Position numbers and translations under genes: made by a program
Part shown: positions 21,350-30,732 of the stretch, in pieces
Layout of the letters: every line of letters starts with the position of its first letter
How positions within the stretch are numbered: the first letter of the stretch is position 1
Source: Chitinophagaceae bacterium DXS
GTDB taxonomy: Bacteria > Bacteroidota > Bacteroidia > Chitinophagales > Chitinophagaceae
Assembly (NCBI GenBank): GCA_030345135.1
Contig: CP128386.1
Coordinates: 3,596,806-3,660,805, forward strand
Direction of reading: 5' to 3'
Length of the DNA: 64,000 bases
The notes under the pieces: generated by a model
What the model saw: only the letters and a program-made list of their open reading frames with translations
What the model was told of the DNA's origin: nothing
The model's database searches: none

Positions 21350-21567
21350 TTAAATTTTAGGCTCACAAAGCTAAGGTAAACGTTATAGAATTCATTCTTT
21401 TTAGCAGATTTAAAAAATTGAAATCATGGCTTAAATATTGCACATACATGTATTTTTTTTACACTACGTCTTAATTAACTTTTGTCAATTAAATAAGTTG
21501 GATTACTTTTACGCCCAAGATTGACATAGCTTTTAACATAAGTGTATTAACACAAAACCAATTGAGA

Positions 21568-22707
21568 ATGACACAAATTGTCTTAGGTTGCGTATTGTCA
21601 TTTGTTGTTACGTTTTTTCTTATGCCAATCGTAATAAGGATAGCTCATATAAAAAACTTATATGACCTGCCGGATAAAAGGAAAGCTCATACCAACCCTA
21701 CCTCTTCGCTTGGAGGCGTCGCAATTTTTGCCGGGATAGTTATCAGCCTCCTTCTTACGATGAACTTTGCTGACAACAACACCGCATTTCAGTCATACGC
21801 CGCTTGTTTCTTTATTATTTTTATCCTTGGGGTAATAGATGATATAGTTATTATATCTGCGTGGAAAAAGGTGGTAACCCAGCTCCTTATAAGTGTAGTA
21901 TTGTCTTTTAAGGCCGGCCTGCTCATTGATAACCTGCATGGTTTTATGGGCATTGACAACCTTGACGTTGTTTCTAGTCATTTATTCACGTTCTTCACAG
22001 TGATCGTTATCATAAATGCCTTTAATCTTATTGATGGTATTGACGGATTAGCGGGTTCCCTGGGCGTGTTTTCGTCAATAGCGTTCGGTATTTTTTATCT
22101 TATTAATAAAGATTATTCTTATGCATTGCTGGCTTTCAGCGTAGCAAGCAGTTTCCTTGGCTTTCTCATGTATAACTTTCCTCCGGCAAAAATATTCATG
22201 GGCGATTGCGGCTCATTATTGCTGGGGTTGATCATGAGTGTAATGGCAATTCACTTTATACAAACTGCGCCTTCTGCACCGGTATTGCCAATTACTGCCT
22301 CCCCGGCAATTGCATTTGGAGTATTGCTGGTTCCTTTAATGGACGCTTTGCGTGTATTTATTATCCGTGTATCGAAAGGACTATCTCCTTTTGCGCCAGA
22401 TAGAAATCACCTGCACCATTTACTAATTGATAAAGGTTTTACTCACAAAAAAGTAACGCTTACCATACTTGGGATTAGCGTTCTTTCAACCGTTATAGTA
22501 TTTTTTGCACAACTTTCACTTGGTACAACAGCTATTATTAGCAGCCTGGTATTGACTTTCTTTGTCAGTGTGTACCTGTTGAAACGTTATGTCTATGGTA
22601 AACGTCGTCTTCTGCACATCGTAAATGAAGCAGACAACGAAGATGACAACGTAAGGGTTGTTCCTATTTTTAATCCCGCAGACAAAGTTGTTACGAAGGA
22701 AGAATAG
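21568..22707 (+). CDS. WecA/TagO-type polyprenyl-phosphate sugar-1-phosphate transferase
   Basis: About 379 residues with around ten membrane helices. It shows the MraY/WecA family motifs: DLPDKRKAHTNPTSSLGGVAIF, IDDIVIISAWKK, NAFNLIDGIDGLAGS, MGDCGSLLLG and the cytoplasmic NHLHHLLIDKGF histidines. It would load GlcNAc-1-P (or a related sugar) on undecaprenyl phosphate for O-antigen or other surface glycans. An in-frame TTG at 21562 exists, but the ATG at 21568 is preferred. The C-terminus is charged and cytoplasmic. No glycan cluster is next to it. Confidence 0.9.
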   Translation: MTQIVLGCVLSFVVTFFLMPIVIRIAHIKNLYDLPDKRKAHTNPTSSLGGVAIFAGIVISLLLTMNFADNNTAFQSYAACFFIIFILGVIDDIVIISAWKKVVTQLLISVVLSFKAGLLIDNLHGFMGIDNLDVVSSHLFTFFTVIVIINAFNLIDGIDGLAGSLGVFSSIAFGIFYLINKDYSYALLAFSVASSFLGFLMYNFPPAKIFMGDCGSLLLGLIMSVMAIHFIQTAPSAPVLPITASPAIAFGVLLVPLMDALRVFIIRVSKGLSPFAPDRNHLHHLLIDKGFTHKKVTLTILGISVLSTVIVFFAQLSLGTTAIISSLVLTFFVSVYLLKRYVYGKRRLLHIVNEADNEDDNVRVVPIFNPADKVVTKEE

Positions 22708-22748
22708 AGTGTGGTGTATTTGCGTTTTTAGTTTATGGCATATTTGAT

Positions 22749-22756
22749 TAGATTTG
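22749..22756 (+). promoter_or_regulatory. -7 box for frr
   Basis: TAGATTTG matches TAnnTTTG exactly, 21 bp before the frr ATG. A TTTG lies 26 nt upstream, longer than ideal spacing. Confidence 0.4.
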
Positions 22757-22777
22757 CCGCCGCTAAACTTTTAATTT

Positions 22778-23341
22778 ATGTCTGAAGAATTGGATCTTAT
22801 CATGGATGATGTTAACTCTTCCATGAAAAAAGCAATAGATCACCTGGAAGTAGAATTAACTAAGATAAGAGCCGGCAAAGCATCTCCTGCCATGTTAAAC
22901 GGCATCAATGTAGACTATTACGGTTCGCCCACACCTATAAGCAATGTCGCCAATGTAACCATACTGGATGCAAAAACCGTTAGCATTCAACCGTGGGAAA
23001 AAAATATGCTTGCTCCTATTGAAAGAGCAATTATGCAGGCCAACATTGGTATTACTCCTCAAAATGATGGTGTTCAAATTCGCCTGTTTCTTCCTCCTTT
23101 AACTGAGGAAAGAAGGAAAGAGCTGTTCAAAAAAGCCAGCGGTGAAGGCGAAAACAGCAAAGTAGCCATCCGCAACCTTAGAAGGGATGCCATGGAGCAA
23201 ATTAAAAAGCTGCAGAAAGACGGTTTGAGCGAAGATGCGGCAAAAGATGCTGAAAAAGATATTCAGGACCTGACAGATAAATTCATCAGTCTTGTTGATA
23301 AACATCTGGCAGCAAAAGAAAAAGAAATGATGTCGATCTAA
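22778..23341 (+). CDS. frr: Ribosome recycling factor
   Basis: A 187-residue RRF that with EF-G splits post-termination ribosomes. Characteristic: N-terminal helix with LTKIRAGKASPAML, the middle strand domain YYGSPTPISNVANVT, QPWEKNM, and PPLTEERRKELFKKA in the last helix. In many genomes frr follows pyrH; here it follows the WecA-like gene with its own -7 box. Hairpin with a T-run 20 bp after the stop. Confidence 0.97.
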   Translation: MSEELDLIMDDVNSSMKKAIDHLEVELTKIRAGKASPAMLNGINVDYYGSPTPISNVANVTILDAKTVSIQPWEKNMLAPIERAIMQANIGITPQNDGVQIRLFLPPLTEERRKELFKKASGEGENSKVAIRNLRRDAMEQIKKLQKDGLSEDAAKDAEKDIQDLTDKFISLVDKHLAAKEKEMMSI

Positions 23342-23359
23342 AATATTGACCAAAGAATA

Positions 23360-23391
23360 GAAACGAGTGGGTTTTACTCACTCGTTTTTTA
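23360..23391 (+). terminator. Terminator of frr
   Basis: ACGAGTG and CACTCGT pair around GGTTTTACT, followed by TTTTTT. Confidence 0.75.
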
Positions 23392-23526
23392 TTTGCCGTA
23401 AATGTCAATCCGTATTACATAGATTTTTCTTCTTTAAGAATCTGAAAACGATTATATTAGTATAGTTGTTTCGAAACAGAGCTTTGTGAGGAGAACGCTA
23501 TTTCGCTCCTCAGTAAAACCAGCGGC

Positions 23527-24276
23527 ATGGCAAAAATCAGGTTGAAAGACATTAGCACGACTGCTCCATTAAAAACAGATAAGGAAAAAACTAAGGCAGC
23601 TACAGAAAAAATTCTCAGCGAGCTTGACGAACTTCAAAACCTTTTGTACGCAGAATCCAAACATTCCGTTCTGGTGGTTATACAAGCGATGGATGCAGGA
23701 GGAAAGGACGGCGCTGTTCGTCATGTTTTTGGCAGACTCAATCCTCAGGGTGTCCTGGTTAAATCTTTTAAAGTGCCTACGGCAGAGGAACTGGCTCATG
23801 ATTTTTTATGGCGCATCCACCAACATACGCCGGCAAAAGGAATGATCCAGGTGTTTAACCGTAGTCACTACGAGGATATCCTGGTTACAAGAGTTCACAA
23901 AATGATCGATGACAAAACTGCAAAGAAGAGAATAAACGCAATTAATCAATTTGAGCAGTTACTTGTTGAGCATAATAACACAAGGATACTCAAGTTTTAT
24001 TTACATGTTTCGAAAGAAGAACAGACAAAACGATTGGAGGAAAGAATCAACGACCGGACAAAACAATGGAAATATAACGAGAATGATCTTCATGAGGCGC
24101 AGTTATGGAAGGATTATATGAAAATGTATGAAGATTGTTTTAACCTGTGTAATGATGTTCCCTGGATCATCGTACCGGCGGACCATAGCTGGTACAAAGA
24201 ATACGTCATAGCTAAAACTTTGCGTGATGAACTTAAGGGGCTGAAGATGCGTTACCCGGGATTAAAAAAGGCCTAA
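23527..24276 (+). CDS. Polyphosphate kinase 2 family protein
   Basis: A 249-residue PPK2 with Walker A MDAGGKDG (55-62), Walker B FNRSHYED (110-117) and a lid region around [22 protein letters not shown]2 enzymes phosphorylate nucleoside mono- or diphosphates from polyphosphate. The single-domain form and wording resemble Bacteroidota class III enzymes that can act on both AMP and ADP; class is inferred. It starts at ATG 23527 and mscL follows 44 bp later on the same strand, possibly cotranscribed. Confidence 0.9.
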   Translation: MAKIRLKDISTTAPLKTDKEKTKAATEKILSELDELQNLLYAESKHSVLVVIQAMDAGGKDGAVRHVFGRLNPQGVLVKSFKVPTAEELAHDFLWRIHQHTPAKGMIQVFNRSHYEDILVTRVHKMIDDKTAKKRINAINQFEQLLVEHNNTRILKFYLHVSKEEQTKRLEERINDRTKQWKYNENDLHEAQLWKDYMKMYEDCFNLCNDVPWIIVPADHSWYKEYVIAKTLRDELKGLKMRYPGLKKA

Positions 24277-24320
24277 GCCGACAAGCACAAAACGTTTTTT
24301 GCAACCTAAAAAAAGACAAT

Positions 24321-24749
24321 ATGGGATTTTTTAAAGAATTCAAAGAGTTTGCAGTTAAAGGCAATGTAATGGACCTTGCCGTGGGTGTTATCATTGGTGG
24401 TGCATTCGGAAAAATTGTATCATCTCTTGTTGATAATATCCTTATGCCAGTGATTGGACTTGTTACTGGCGGCGTGAATTTTACTGACAAATTTATCTTA
24501 CTAAACGACAGTAAGGGTACCGGTTTCCCTTCTCTTGCAAAAGCAAAGGAAGCGGGAGCTCCGGTTTTTGCCTATGGCGCTTTTTTGCAAAACGTGCTTG
24601 ATTTTATCATCGTAGCATTCTGTGTATTCCTTCTTGTGAAATTTATGAATACAATCAACAGGAAAAAAGAAGAACCGGCACCTGCGGGCCCAAGCAGCAC
24701 AGATCAACTGCTTATGGAAATCAGAGATGAGCTGAAGAAAAAAGCTTAA
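24321..24749 (+). CDS. mscL: Large-conductance mechanosensitive channel MscL
   Basis: A 142-residue inner-membrane channel that opens under hypo-osmotic stress. N-terminal amphipathic helix [15 protein letters not shown]1 [20 protein letters not shown], a periplasmic loop, TM2 [19 protein letters not shown] and a charged cytoplasmic C-terminal helix. Normal length. Downstream of PPK2. Confidence 0.96.
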   Translation: MGFFKEFKEFAVKGNVMDLAVGVIIGGAFGKIVSSLVDNILMPVIGLVTGGVNFTDKFILLNDSKGTGFPSLAKAKEAGAPVFAYGAFLQNVLDFIIVAFCVFLLVKFMNTINRKKEEPAPAGPSSTDQLLMEIRDELKKKA

Positions 24750-24909
24750 TTATCACTCCTGATTTACAAAGACTTAGTAAGTTATCAACCTGTTTCACTG
24801 AGTTTTCCATACCTATGGTACTCAAACGAGTATTTACGGGTAATGCGATACTTTTGTGTATCATGATGAATGTTCTTCATGATCTTGTTTTACCATTAAA
24901 TGTGATATT

Positions 24910-25734
24910 TTGCAAATTCCCGGCTACCAGATAAAATTACCCCAGTTTGAAGGCCCTTTCGATCTTCTGTTGTTCTTTATTGAAAGGGACGAACTGGATA
25001 TCTATAATATTCCTATCAACAAAATAACGCAGGACTTCCTCTCGTACATACACGATCAGGAAAAGCTGAACATTGAGCTGAGCAGCGAATTCATTCTTTT
25101 CATTTCCACGCTCATGCGCATCAAGGCAAAAATGTTGTTGCCGCGCAAAGAGATCGATGCCAATGGTGTAGAGATAGATCCGCGCCAGGAACTGGTAGAT
25201 AAAATTCTTGAATACAAAAAATTCAAGGAAGCCTCCGTTCAAATGGCTGAAATGGAAGCTATTCGCATGTTGATGGTAAAACGCGGTAATTTGGAAAAAG
25301 ATTTATCGCAAATTGGAGAAGATTCATCTGAAGGAACTGAAATACAAAATATTACCCTTTTTAAATTGATGAAAACTTTTGAAAAGGTAATGCAACGCGT
25401 TCAGGTTAGAAATAATAAACCTGTTCATACCGTTGTTCGCTATAACTACACGATGGAGGAAAGCCGCGAACAAATGTTGCACGTTGTTCAGAAAGAGAAA
25501 AATGTTTCATTCGCAAAGATTTTTGACCATTGCAACGACAGGATCCAGGCAATCTTTCTTTTCCTTTCCATGCTTGAGCTAATACAGCTTAAATTTATGA
25601 CCATACTGGTTGGTGAAGGCCGCAATAATTTCATTGTAGAATGGAACAGCGACAGAGAAGAAGACGCTGCCAATATTGATTTCAACAAGGCCTTCGGAGA
25701 TAATAATGATGAAGTAAATCCTTCATTGAATTAG
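24910..25734 (+). CDS. scpA: Segregation and condensation protein A, TTG start
   Basis: A 274-residue kleisin that bridges the SMC heads with ScpB in chromosome condensation. The N-terminal QIKLPQFEGPFDLLLFFIER and the C-terminal winged helix are typical. The only start that includes the essential N-terminal helix is TTG at 24910; the upstream in-frame stop is at 24880 and no ATG lies between. The next ATG would remove the SMC-neck-binding domain. ScpB is not in the window. The bidirectional terminator at 25784-25820 separates it from the converging PepSY gene. Confidence 0.92.
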   Translation: MQIPGYQIKLPQFEGPFDLLLFFIERDELDIYNIPINKITQDFLSYIHDQEKLNIELSSEFILFISTLMRIKAKMLLPRKEIDANGVEIDPRQELVDKILEYKKFKEASVQMAEMEAIRMLMVKRGNLEKDLSQIGEDSSEGTEIQNITLFKLMKTFEKVMQRVQVRNNKPVHTVVRYNYTMEESREQMLHVVQKEKNVSFAKIFDHCNDRIQAIFLFLSMLELIQLKFMTILVGEGRNNFIVEWNSDREEDAANIDFNKAFGDNNDEVNPSLN

Positions 25735-25783
25735 TATTTTTTGACAGTTCCGCATATCATTGATATCTGACGATACGATGTAC

Positions 25784-25820
25784 AATAAAAAAGCCGCGAG
25801 AATTTCACGGCTTTTTTATT
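25784..25820. terminator. Bidirectional terminator between scpA and the PepSY gene
   Basis: AATAAAAAAGCCG(C) and CGGCTTTTTTATT are near-perfect reverse complements around a short loop, with A and T tracts on both sides. It overlaps the PepSY stop region. Confidence 0.85.
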
Positions 25821-26982
25821 ACGATTTTTGATATTCCTTTTCAGGGGCTTTTACTGTTACCGGATGATATTTCTTCTTCTTCTTTTTACCCCACCAGATT
25901 ATTACTCCCGTAACTGGCAAACTGGCTGCAATAAGGCTTGCAAAAAATGCCATCACTTTTCCTGGTAAACCAAGAATTGCTCCCACGTGAACATCATAGT
26001 TCATACGTAATACTTTGTCTCCCAGCTTTGCATCCTTAAACCGGCTGTAGATATGCCTTACTGGTATTTCTTTTAAAGTATACTGATCAAAATAGCGATA
26101 ATCTGATTTCCAATATGTCGAGGCATCGGGATTAGCAACAGCCTCTATCGCTACAGAATCATTTTCAGGATAGTGTACTTCTATCAGTTGAGCATTGCTA
26201 TGCTCTTTCTTCATTATTTGCCAGATCCTGTCAACGGCAGGCCCTGAACTGCTAAATGAGGCAGGTTTGGGAGCAGAAAAAGTTTCTTCATACAATATCA
26301 GTTTTTTGCCGCCGGACAAAGTATAATACATCGATTTTGAGACCCATTGAAAACCCCACACTAGCCCCGTAATAACAATAAAAATAATCACCCATGTTAC
26401 ATAAAACCCGAGTACGTTGTGCACGTCGTAATTCACGCGGCGCCATTTTGCGCTCCATTTGATAGAGAACCGTTGTTTTCGTGCCGCACTGTTTTGGGGC
26501 CACCATAAGATGATCCCTGTTACCAGCATTATAAAAAAAATCAATGTAGCGCTTGCCACAATCGGTTGTCCGATGGTTGGTGGAAGCCATAAGTAATAGT
26601 GTCCCATGATTACAACACGGAAAAAATCACGGTTCATATTTTTTATCTTCAACACCTCACCACTGTACGGATTGATGAAGACAATGTAATAATATTCAGG
26701 ATCTGCATTATAAAACGAAGCCTGTATGGCTTTCTTTCCACCTTCATAAGTAACACTATGCAATGACTTTCCCGGCAATGCTGTAGTTGCAATCTCCTTC
26801 ACTTTTGATGGTGATACCATTGGCCGTTCTTCTTCCTGCACAAACCTGTATGACTGCGTTACGTTTTCAATTTCACGTTCAAAAGCAAGCATGCAACCTG
26901 TAATACCAAGAAATAATACGATCAGCCCGGAAGCGAGTCCCAGCCATAAGTGAGCAATAAGAACAAACTTTTTCAAAGTCAT
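25819..26982 (-). CDS. PepSY-domain membrane protein (PiuB-like)
   Basis: A 387-residue inner-membrane protein with four membrane segments (about 8-30, 145-165, 195-220 and 340-365) and periplasmic PepSY-type regions between. Histidines close to membrane segments (AHLWLGL, MGHYYLWL, YDVHNVLGFY, NYDVHVGAILG) are the hallmark of the family, thought to bind haem and move electrons in ferric-siderophore reduction. No TonB receptor is adjacent, so an iron role is inferred from the family. Lysine-rich C-terminus is cytoplasmic. Confidence 0.85.
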   Translation of the reverse strand: MTLKKFVLIAHLWLGLASGLIVLFLGITGCMLAFEREIENVTQSYRFVQEEERPMVSPSKVKEIATTALPGKSLHSVTYEGGKKAIQASFYNADPEYYYIVFINPYSGEVLKIKNMNRDFFRVVIMGHYYLWLPPTIGQPIVASATLIFFIMLVTGIILWWPQNSAARKQRFSIKWSAKWRRVNYDVHNVLGFYVTWVIIFIVITGLVWGFQWVSKSMYYTLSGGKKLILYEETFSAPKPASFSSSGPAVDRIWQIMKKEHSNAQLIEVHYPENDSVAIEAVANPDASTYWKSDYRYFDQYTLKEIPVRHIYSRFKDAKLGDKVLRMNYDVHVGAILGLPGKVMAFFASLIAASLPVTGVIIWWGKKKKKKYHPVTVKAPEKEYQKS

Positions 26983-27237
26983 ATTATGATTTAATCGAAT
27001 TTCCGTTTTGAATTAGTTTCTGCCGGCAGACGGCATGATGGAATGCCATCTTTCTAATGGCTGCAAAATTGTTCGTCCTTATTTACAACCATTGTTAGAA
27101 TAGGGAAATGATATTACGAGAAGAGGAAACATTAAAGCAGAATGCGTTATTTCCACTAACTACTGTTCGCAAAATGGCATCAAAACAAAAGGGAGAAACA
27201 ACGTAAATTCGCAATCGCCTTCAACTGAATCGTGACT

Positions 27238-30156
27238 ATGACAATACAAGACAAGTTGCAACAATTAATTGAAACACTGGATGGGGAATTATATGTTGAC
27301 GACACCATGCGCATTTTATATTCCACAGACGCTTCTGCATACCGCGAAAAGCCACTGGCTGTGGCAATTCCGAAAAGTACTGACGATTTAAAGAAGCTTA
27401 TTGCTTTTGCACGTCAAGAAAAAACATCTCTTATTCCCCGTACTGCAGGAACTTCTCTTGCCGGCCAGGTTGTAGGCGATGGGATTATAGTAGATGTTTC
27501 GAAACATTTCACACAAATACTTGAATTAAATACCGAAGAAAATTGGGTAAGGGTTCAGCCAGGTGTTATACGCGATGAGCTGAATATGTTCCTGAAACCA
27601 CACGGGCTTTTGTTCGGCCCGGAAACATCCACTGCCAACCGGGCAATGATAGGAGGCATGGTGGGAAACAACTCGTGCGGCTCTAACTCTGTTGTTTACA
27701 GAAGTACACGCGAGCACCTGCTCGAAGTAAAAGCATTGTTAAGCGATGGATCCGAAGCTGAATTTAAAGCCTTGTCATTAGACGACTTCCATGCAAAGTG
27801 CGAAGGTGATTCGCTCGAAGCTAACATTTATAAAAAAGTTCGTGGTCTGTTAAGCGACTATAATAATCAACAGGAGATCAGAAAAGAATTTCCGAAGCAA
27901 AGCATTGAAAGAAGAAACACCGGCTATGCAGTAGATGTTTTGCTGGAAAGCGCGCCTTTTACTGCAGGTCAACCTGATTTTAACTTTTGCCAGCTAATCG
28001 CAGGCTCAGAAGGCACATTGGCTTTTCTTACGGAAATAAAACTTAACGTAGTACCCTTGCCGCCCAAAGAAACCGGCTTGCTTTGCGTTCATTTTAATTC
28101 GATAGACGAATCTTTAAGAGCTAATCTTATTGCGCTGAAATACGCCCCAACGGCGAGCGAGTTAATAGATCATTATATTCTTGAATGCACCAAAGACAAT
28201 ATTGAACAAAGCAAGAACCGTTTTTTTGTGAAGGGTGACCCTGGTGCAATACTTGTTATTGAATTCAAAAAAGAAACAAGAGAAGAAATTACCGCCATCG
28301 CCCAACAGGTGCAGCATGAAATGGAGCAGGCTGGATTAGGTTACCATTTTCCTTTGCTGTTTGGCGATGACACCAAGAAAATATGGACCTTGCGCAAAGC
28401 AGGTCTCGGATTGCTGAGCAATCTTCCCGGCGACGAAAAGGCCGTACCCGTTATTGAAGATACTGCAGTAGATGTAAATGATCTTCCGGACTTTATTCGT
28501 GATTTCAATGAAATACTCAAACAGCATAATCTGTATTCAGTTCACTATGCGCATGCAGGATCAGGAGAAATCCATCTTCGCCCGATTATCAACCTGAAAA
28601 CAGAAGATGGTAACAGATTGTTCCGCACAATTGCTGAAGAGATTGCAACATTGGTTAAGAAATATCACGGATCATTAAGCGGAGAACATGGTGATGGCAG
28701 ATTGCGTGGCGAGTTTATCAAACAAATGGTCGGCGAAAAGAATTACCAGTTGCTGCGCGAAATAAAATATACCTGGGACCCCAACAATATATTCAATCCA
28801 AATAAGATCGTAGACACGCCGTCTATGAACAGTATGCTGCGTTATACACCCGGACAAAAAACGCCTGCATTCAAAACTGTCTTCCGTTATCACGATCAGG
28901 ATGTGCTGCAGCATGCAGAGCAATGTAACGGATCCGGTGATTGTCGTAAAACACATTTGTCCGGTGGTACTATGTGTCCTTCATTTATGGCAACACGAAA
29001 TGAAAAGGATACTACAAGGGCAAGAGCAAATATCTTAAGAGAGTTTTTAACCAACTCATCCAAGATCAATCGCTTTGACCACAAAGAGATTTACGATGTA
29101 ATGGACCTTTGCCTGAGTTGCAAAGGCTGTAAATCAGAATGTCCCTCAAATGTTGACGTCGCTAAATTAAAAGCAGAGTTTCTTCAACAATACTATGATG
29201 CTAACGGCGTGCCTTTTAGAAGCAGGTTGATAGCCAACTTTACAAAATCTGCAAAACTGGGGGCCATAGCTCCTGGTTTGTACAATTTTGCGATGACCAA
29301 TAAAGGCATCAGTAATCTTATTAAAAAGACTTCAGGTTTTGCGCCTGAACGCTCAATGCCTCTTTTGTACAGGACAACACTTGAAAAGTGGTTTGCAAAA
29401 CACACTAAACAGCAACCGCAGCAAGGCAAACAGGTATACTTGTTTTGCGATGAGTTTACCAATTATAACGATGCTGAAATAGGCATGAAAGCCATTCAGC
29501 TTTTAGAAAAACTCGGATATAATGTTGTTATTCCACAACACGAAGAAAGTGGCAGATCCTGGCTTTCCAAAGGTTTGTTACGCGAAGCAAAAAAAATAGC
29601 CAACAGAAATATTGCCTTACTAAAGAACATTGTTACAGCAGAAACTCCGCTAATAGGAATTGAACCTTCTGCTATTTTAACTTTCAGGGACGAATATATT
29701 GACCTGGCTGATGACGATCAGTTTGAAGCGGCAAAGGCGTTGTCTAAAAACGTTTATACGATAGATGAATTTATTGCTAAAGAAATAGACAAGGGCGCTA
29801 TTGATAAAAGTAAATTCACCAGGGAAAAACGAAGCATTAAGCTCCACGGCCACTGTCAGCAAAAATCACTTTCATCTGTTGCATCATCTGTTAAACTGCT
29901 TTCTGTTCCTGAAAATTATTCTGTGGATACAATCCCATCAGGTTGTTGCGGCATGGCGGGTTCGTTTGGCTATGAAAAAGAGCATTACGAACTTTCAATG
30001 AAAATTGGAGAGCTTGTATTATTGCCCACTGTACGCAAGCAGCCTGAAGATGTAATTATTGCTGCACCCGGAACAAGTTGCCGGCATCAGATAAAAGATG
30101 GTACCGGCAGAAAAGCCAAACATCCGGTAGAAATATTATACGAAGCCTTGGTATAA
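27238..30156 (+). CDS. FAD-linked oxidase with Fe-S and CCG domains (YdiJ / D-2-hydroxyacid dehydrogenase-like)
   Basis: About 972 residues. N-terminal FAD-binding (PCMH) domain with PRTAGTSLAGQVVGDG and GGMVGNNSCGSNS; FAD-oxidase C domain with YAHAGSGEIHLRP and SGEHGDGRLRGEF; then a ferredoxin-like part with C-x2-C-x2-C-x3-CP (CLSCKGCKSECPSN) and an earlier cysteine group (QCNGSGDCRKT...MCPSF); finally CCG-type motifs GHCQQKSL and SGCCGMAGSFGYE. YdiJ-type enzymes oxidise D-2-hydroxyglutarate or D-lactate and pass electrons to a carrier. A GTG lies two codons upstream; the ATG at 27238 is preferred. Strong terminator follows. Confidence 0.9.
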   Translation: MTIQDKLQQLIETLDGELYVDDTMRILYSTDASAYREKPLAVAIPKSTDDLKKLIAFARQEKTSLIPRTAGTSLAGQVVGDGIIVDVSKHFTQILELNTEENWVRVQPGVIRDELNMFLKPHGLLFGPETSTANRAMIGGMVGNNSCGSNSVVYRSTREHLLEVKALLSDGSEAEFKALSLDDFHAKCEGDSLEANIYKKVRGLLSDYNNQQEIRKEFPKQSIERRNTGYAVDVLLESAPFTAGQPDFNFCQLIAGSEGTLAFLTEIKLNVVPLPPKETGLLCVHFNSIDESLRANLIALKYAPTASELIDHYILECTKDNIEQSKNRFFVKGDPGAILVIEFKKETREEITAIAQQVQHEMEQAGLGYHFPLLFGDDTKKIWTLRKAGLGLLSNLPGDEKAVPVIEDTAVDVNDLPDFIRDFNEILKQHNLYSVHYAHAGSGEIHLRPIINLKTEDGNRLFRTIAEEIATLVKKYHGSLSGEHGDGRLRGEFIKQMVGEKNYQLLREIKYTWDPNNIFNPNKIVDTPSMNSMLRYTPGQKTPAFKTVFRYHDQDVLQHAEQCNGSGDCRKTHLSGGTMCPSFMATRNEKDTTRARANILREFLTNSSKINRFDHKEIYDVMDLCLSCKGCKSECPSNVDVAKLKAEFLQQYYDANGVPFRSRLIANFTKSAKLGAIAPGLYNFAMTNKGISNLIKKTSGFAPERSMPLLYRTTLEKWFAKHTKQQPQQGKQVYLFCDEFTNYNDAEIGMKAIQLLEKLGYNVVIPQHEESGRSWLSKGLLREAKKIANRNIALLKNIVTAETPLIGIEPSAILTFRDEYIDLADDDQFEAAKALSKNVYTIDEFIAKEIDKGAIDKSKFTREKRSIKLHGHCQQKSLSSVASSVKLLSVPENYSVDTIPSGCCGMAGSFGYEKEHYELSMKIGELVLLPTVRKQPEDVIIAAPGTSCRHQIKDGTGRKAKHPVEILYEALV

Positions 30157-30162
30157 ACAACA

Positions 30163-30202
30163 CGCGGGTTAGTTACATACAGAACTAACCCGCACTTTTT
30201 TT
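30163..30202 (+). terminator. Terminator after the FAD/Fe-S oxidoreductase
   Basis: GCGGGTTAGTT pairs perfectly with AACTAACCCGC around ACATACAG, followed by A, C and a seven-T run. Confidence 0.9.
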
Positions 30203-30732
30203 ATTGCTTTGCTAACTCTACCCGCTGTTAACATATCTACATTAGTATCTGTCCAATCAAATTGTTATCAGCGTTATCTCTACAAAATTTGATTTAAAAT
30301 TTTAACATTTGGCTCACTTTTTGGAGCTGCTCTTCTGTTCTGATCAATTCGATACCGTTTCCCCCTACAGATAACATTTTGATAATTCGTACAAGATACG
30401 AACGACGCGTTATTGCATTTTTGCAAAGCCTGTAAGGGAGCGTATTGACCTGTAACTAAACAATTCAAATTTTTATTTCAACCGTATGTGTGTTCCGCTA
30501 TTTTCGAACAACAATAATTCAGGCAAGCAGCTATCCCCTTATATTTCATTTCTATCAAACCGTGCTCATTCCTTCCAATATTCCATGAAACCCGTACACT
30601 TACCCGTGACAACATTATTTAATCTTTCTCACTTCGTTCAATCACCGTTCAATAATTACACCTGTTTTTGCACAACAAAAAATTCCTTCCGGGTGTATAA
30701 TAATTATTCATCTTCAAAAATTCAGACAAAGT
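30203..30732. other. 530-bp gap before the FAS1 gene
   Basis: No convincing gene, repeat or known RNA seen. A 90-codon frame at 30486-30758 overlaps the FAS1 start and has unusual composition, so it is not called. The FAS1 promoter is expected here but no exact TAnnTTTG box was found in the last 100 bp. Confidence 0.5.
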
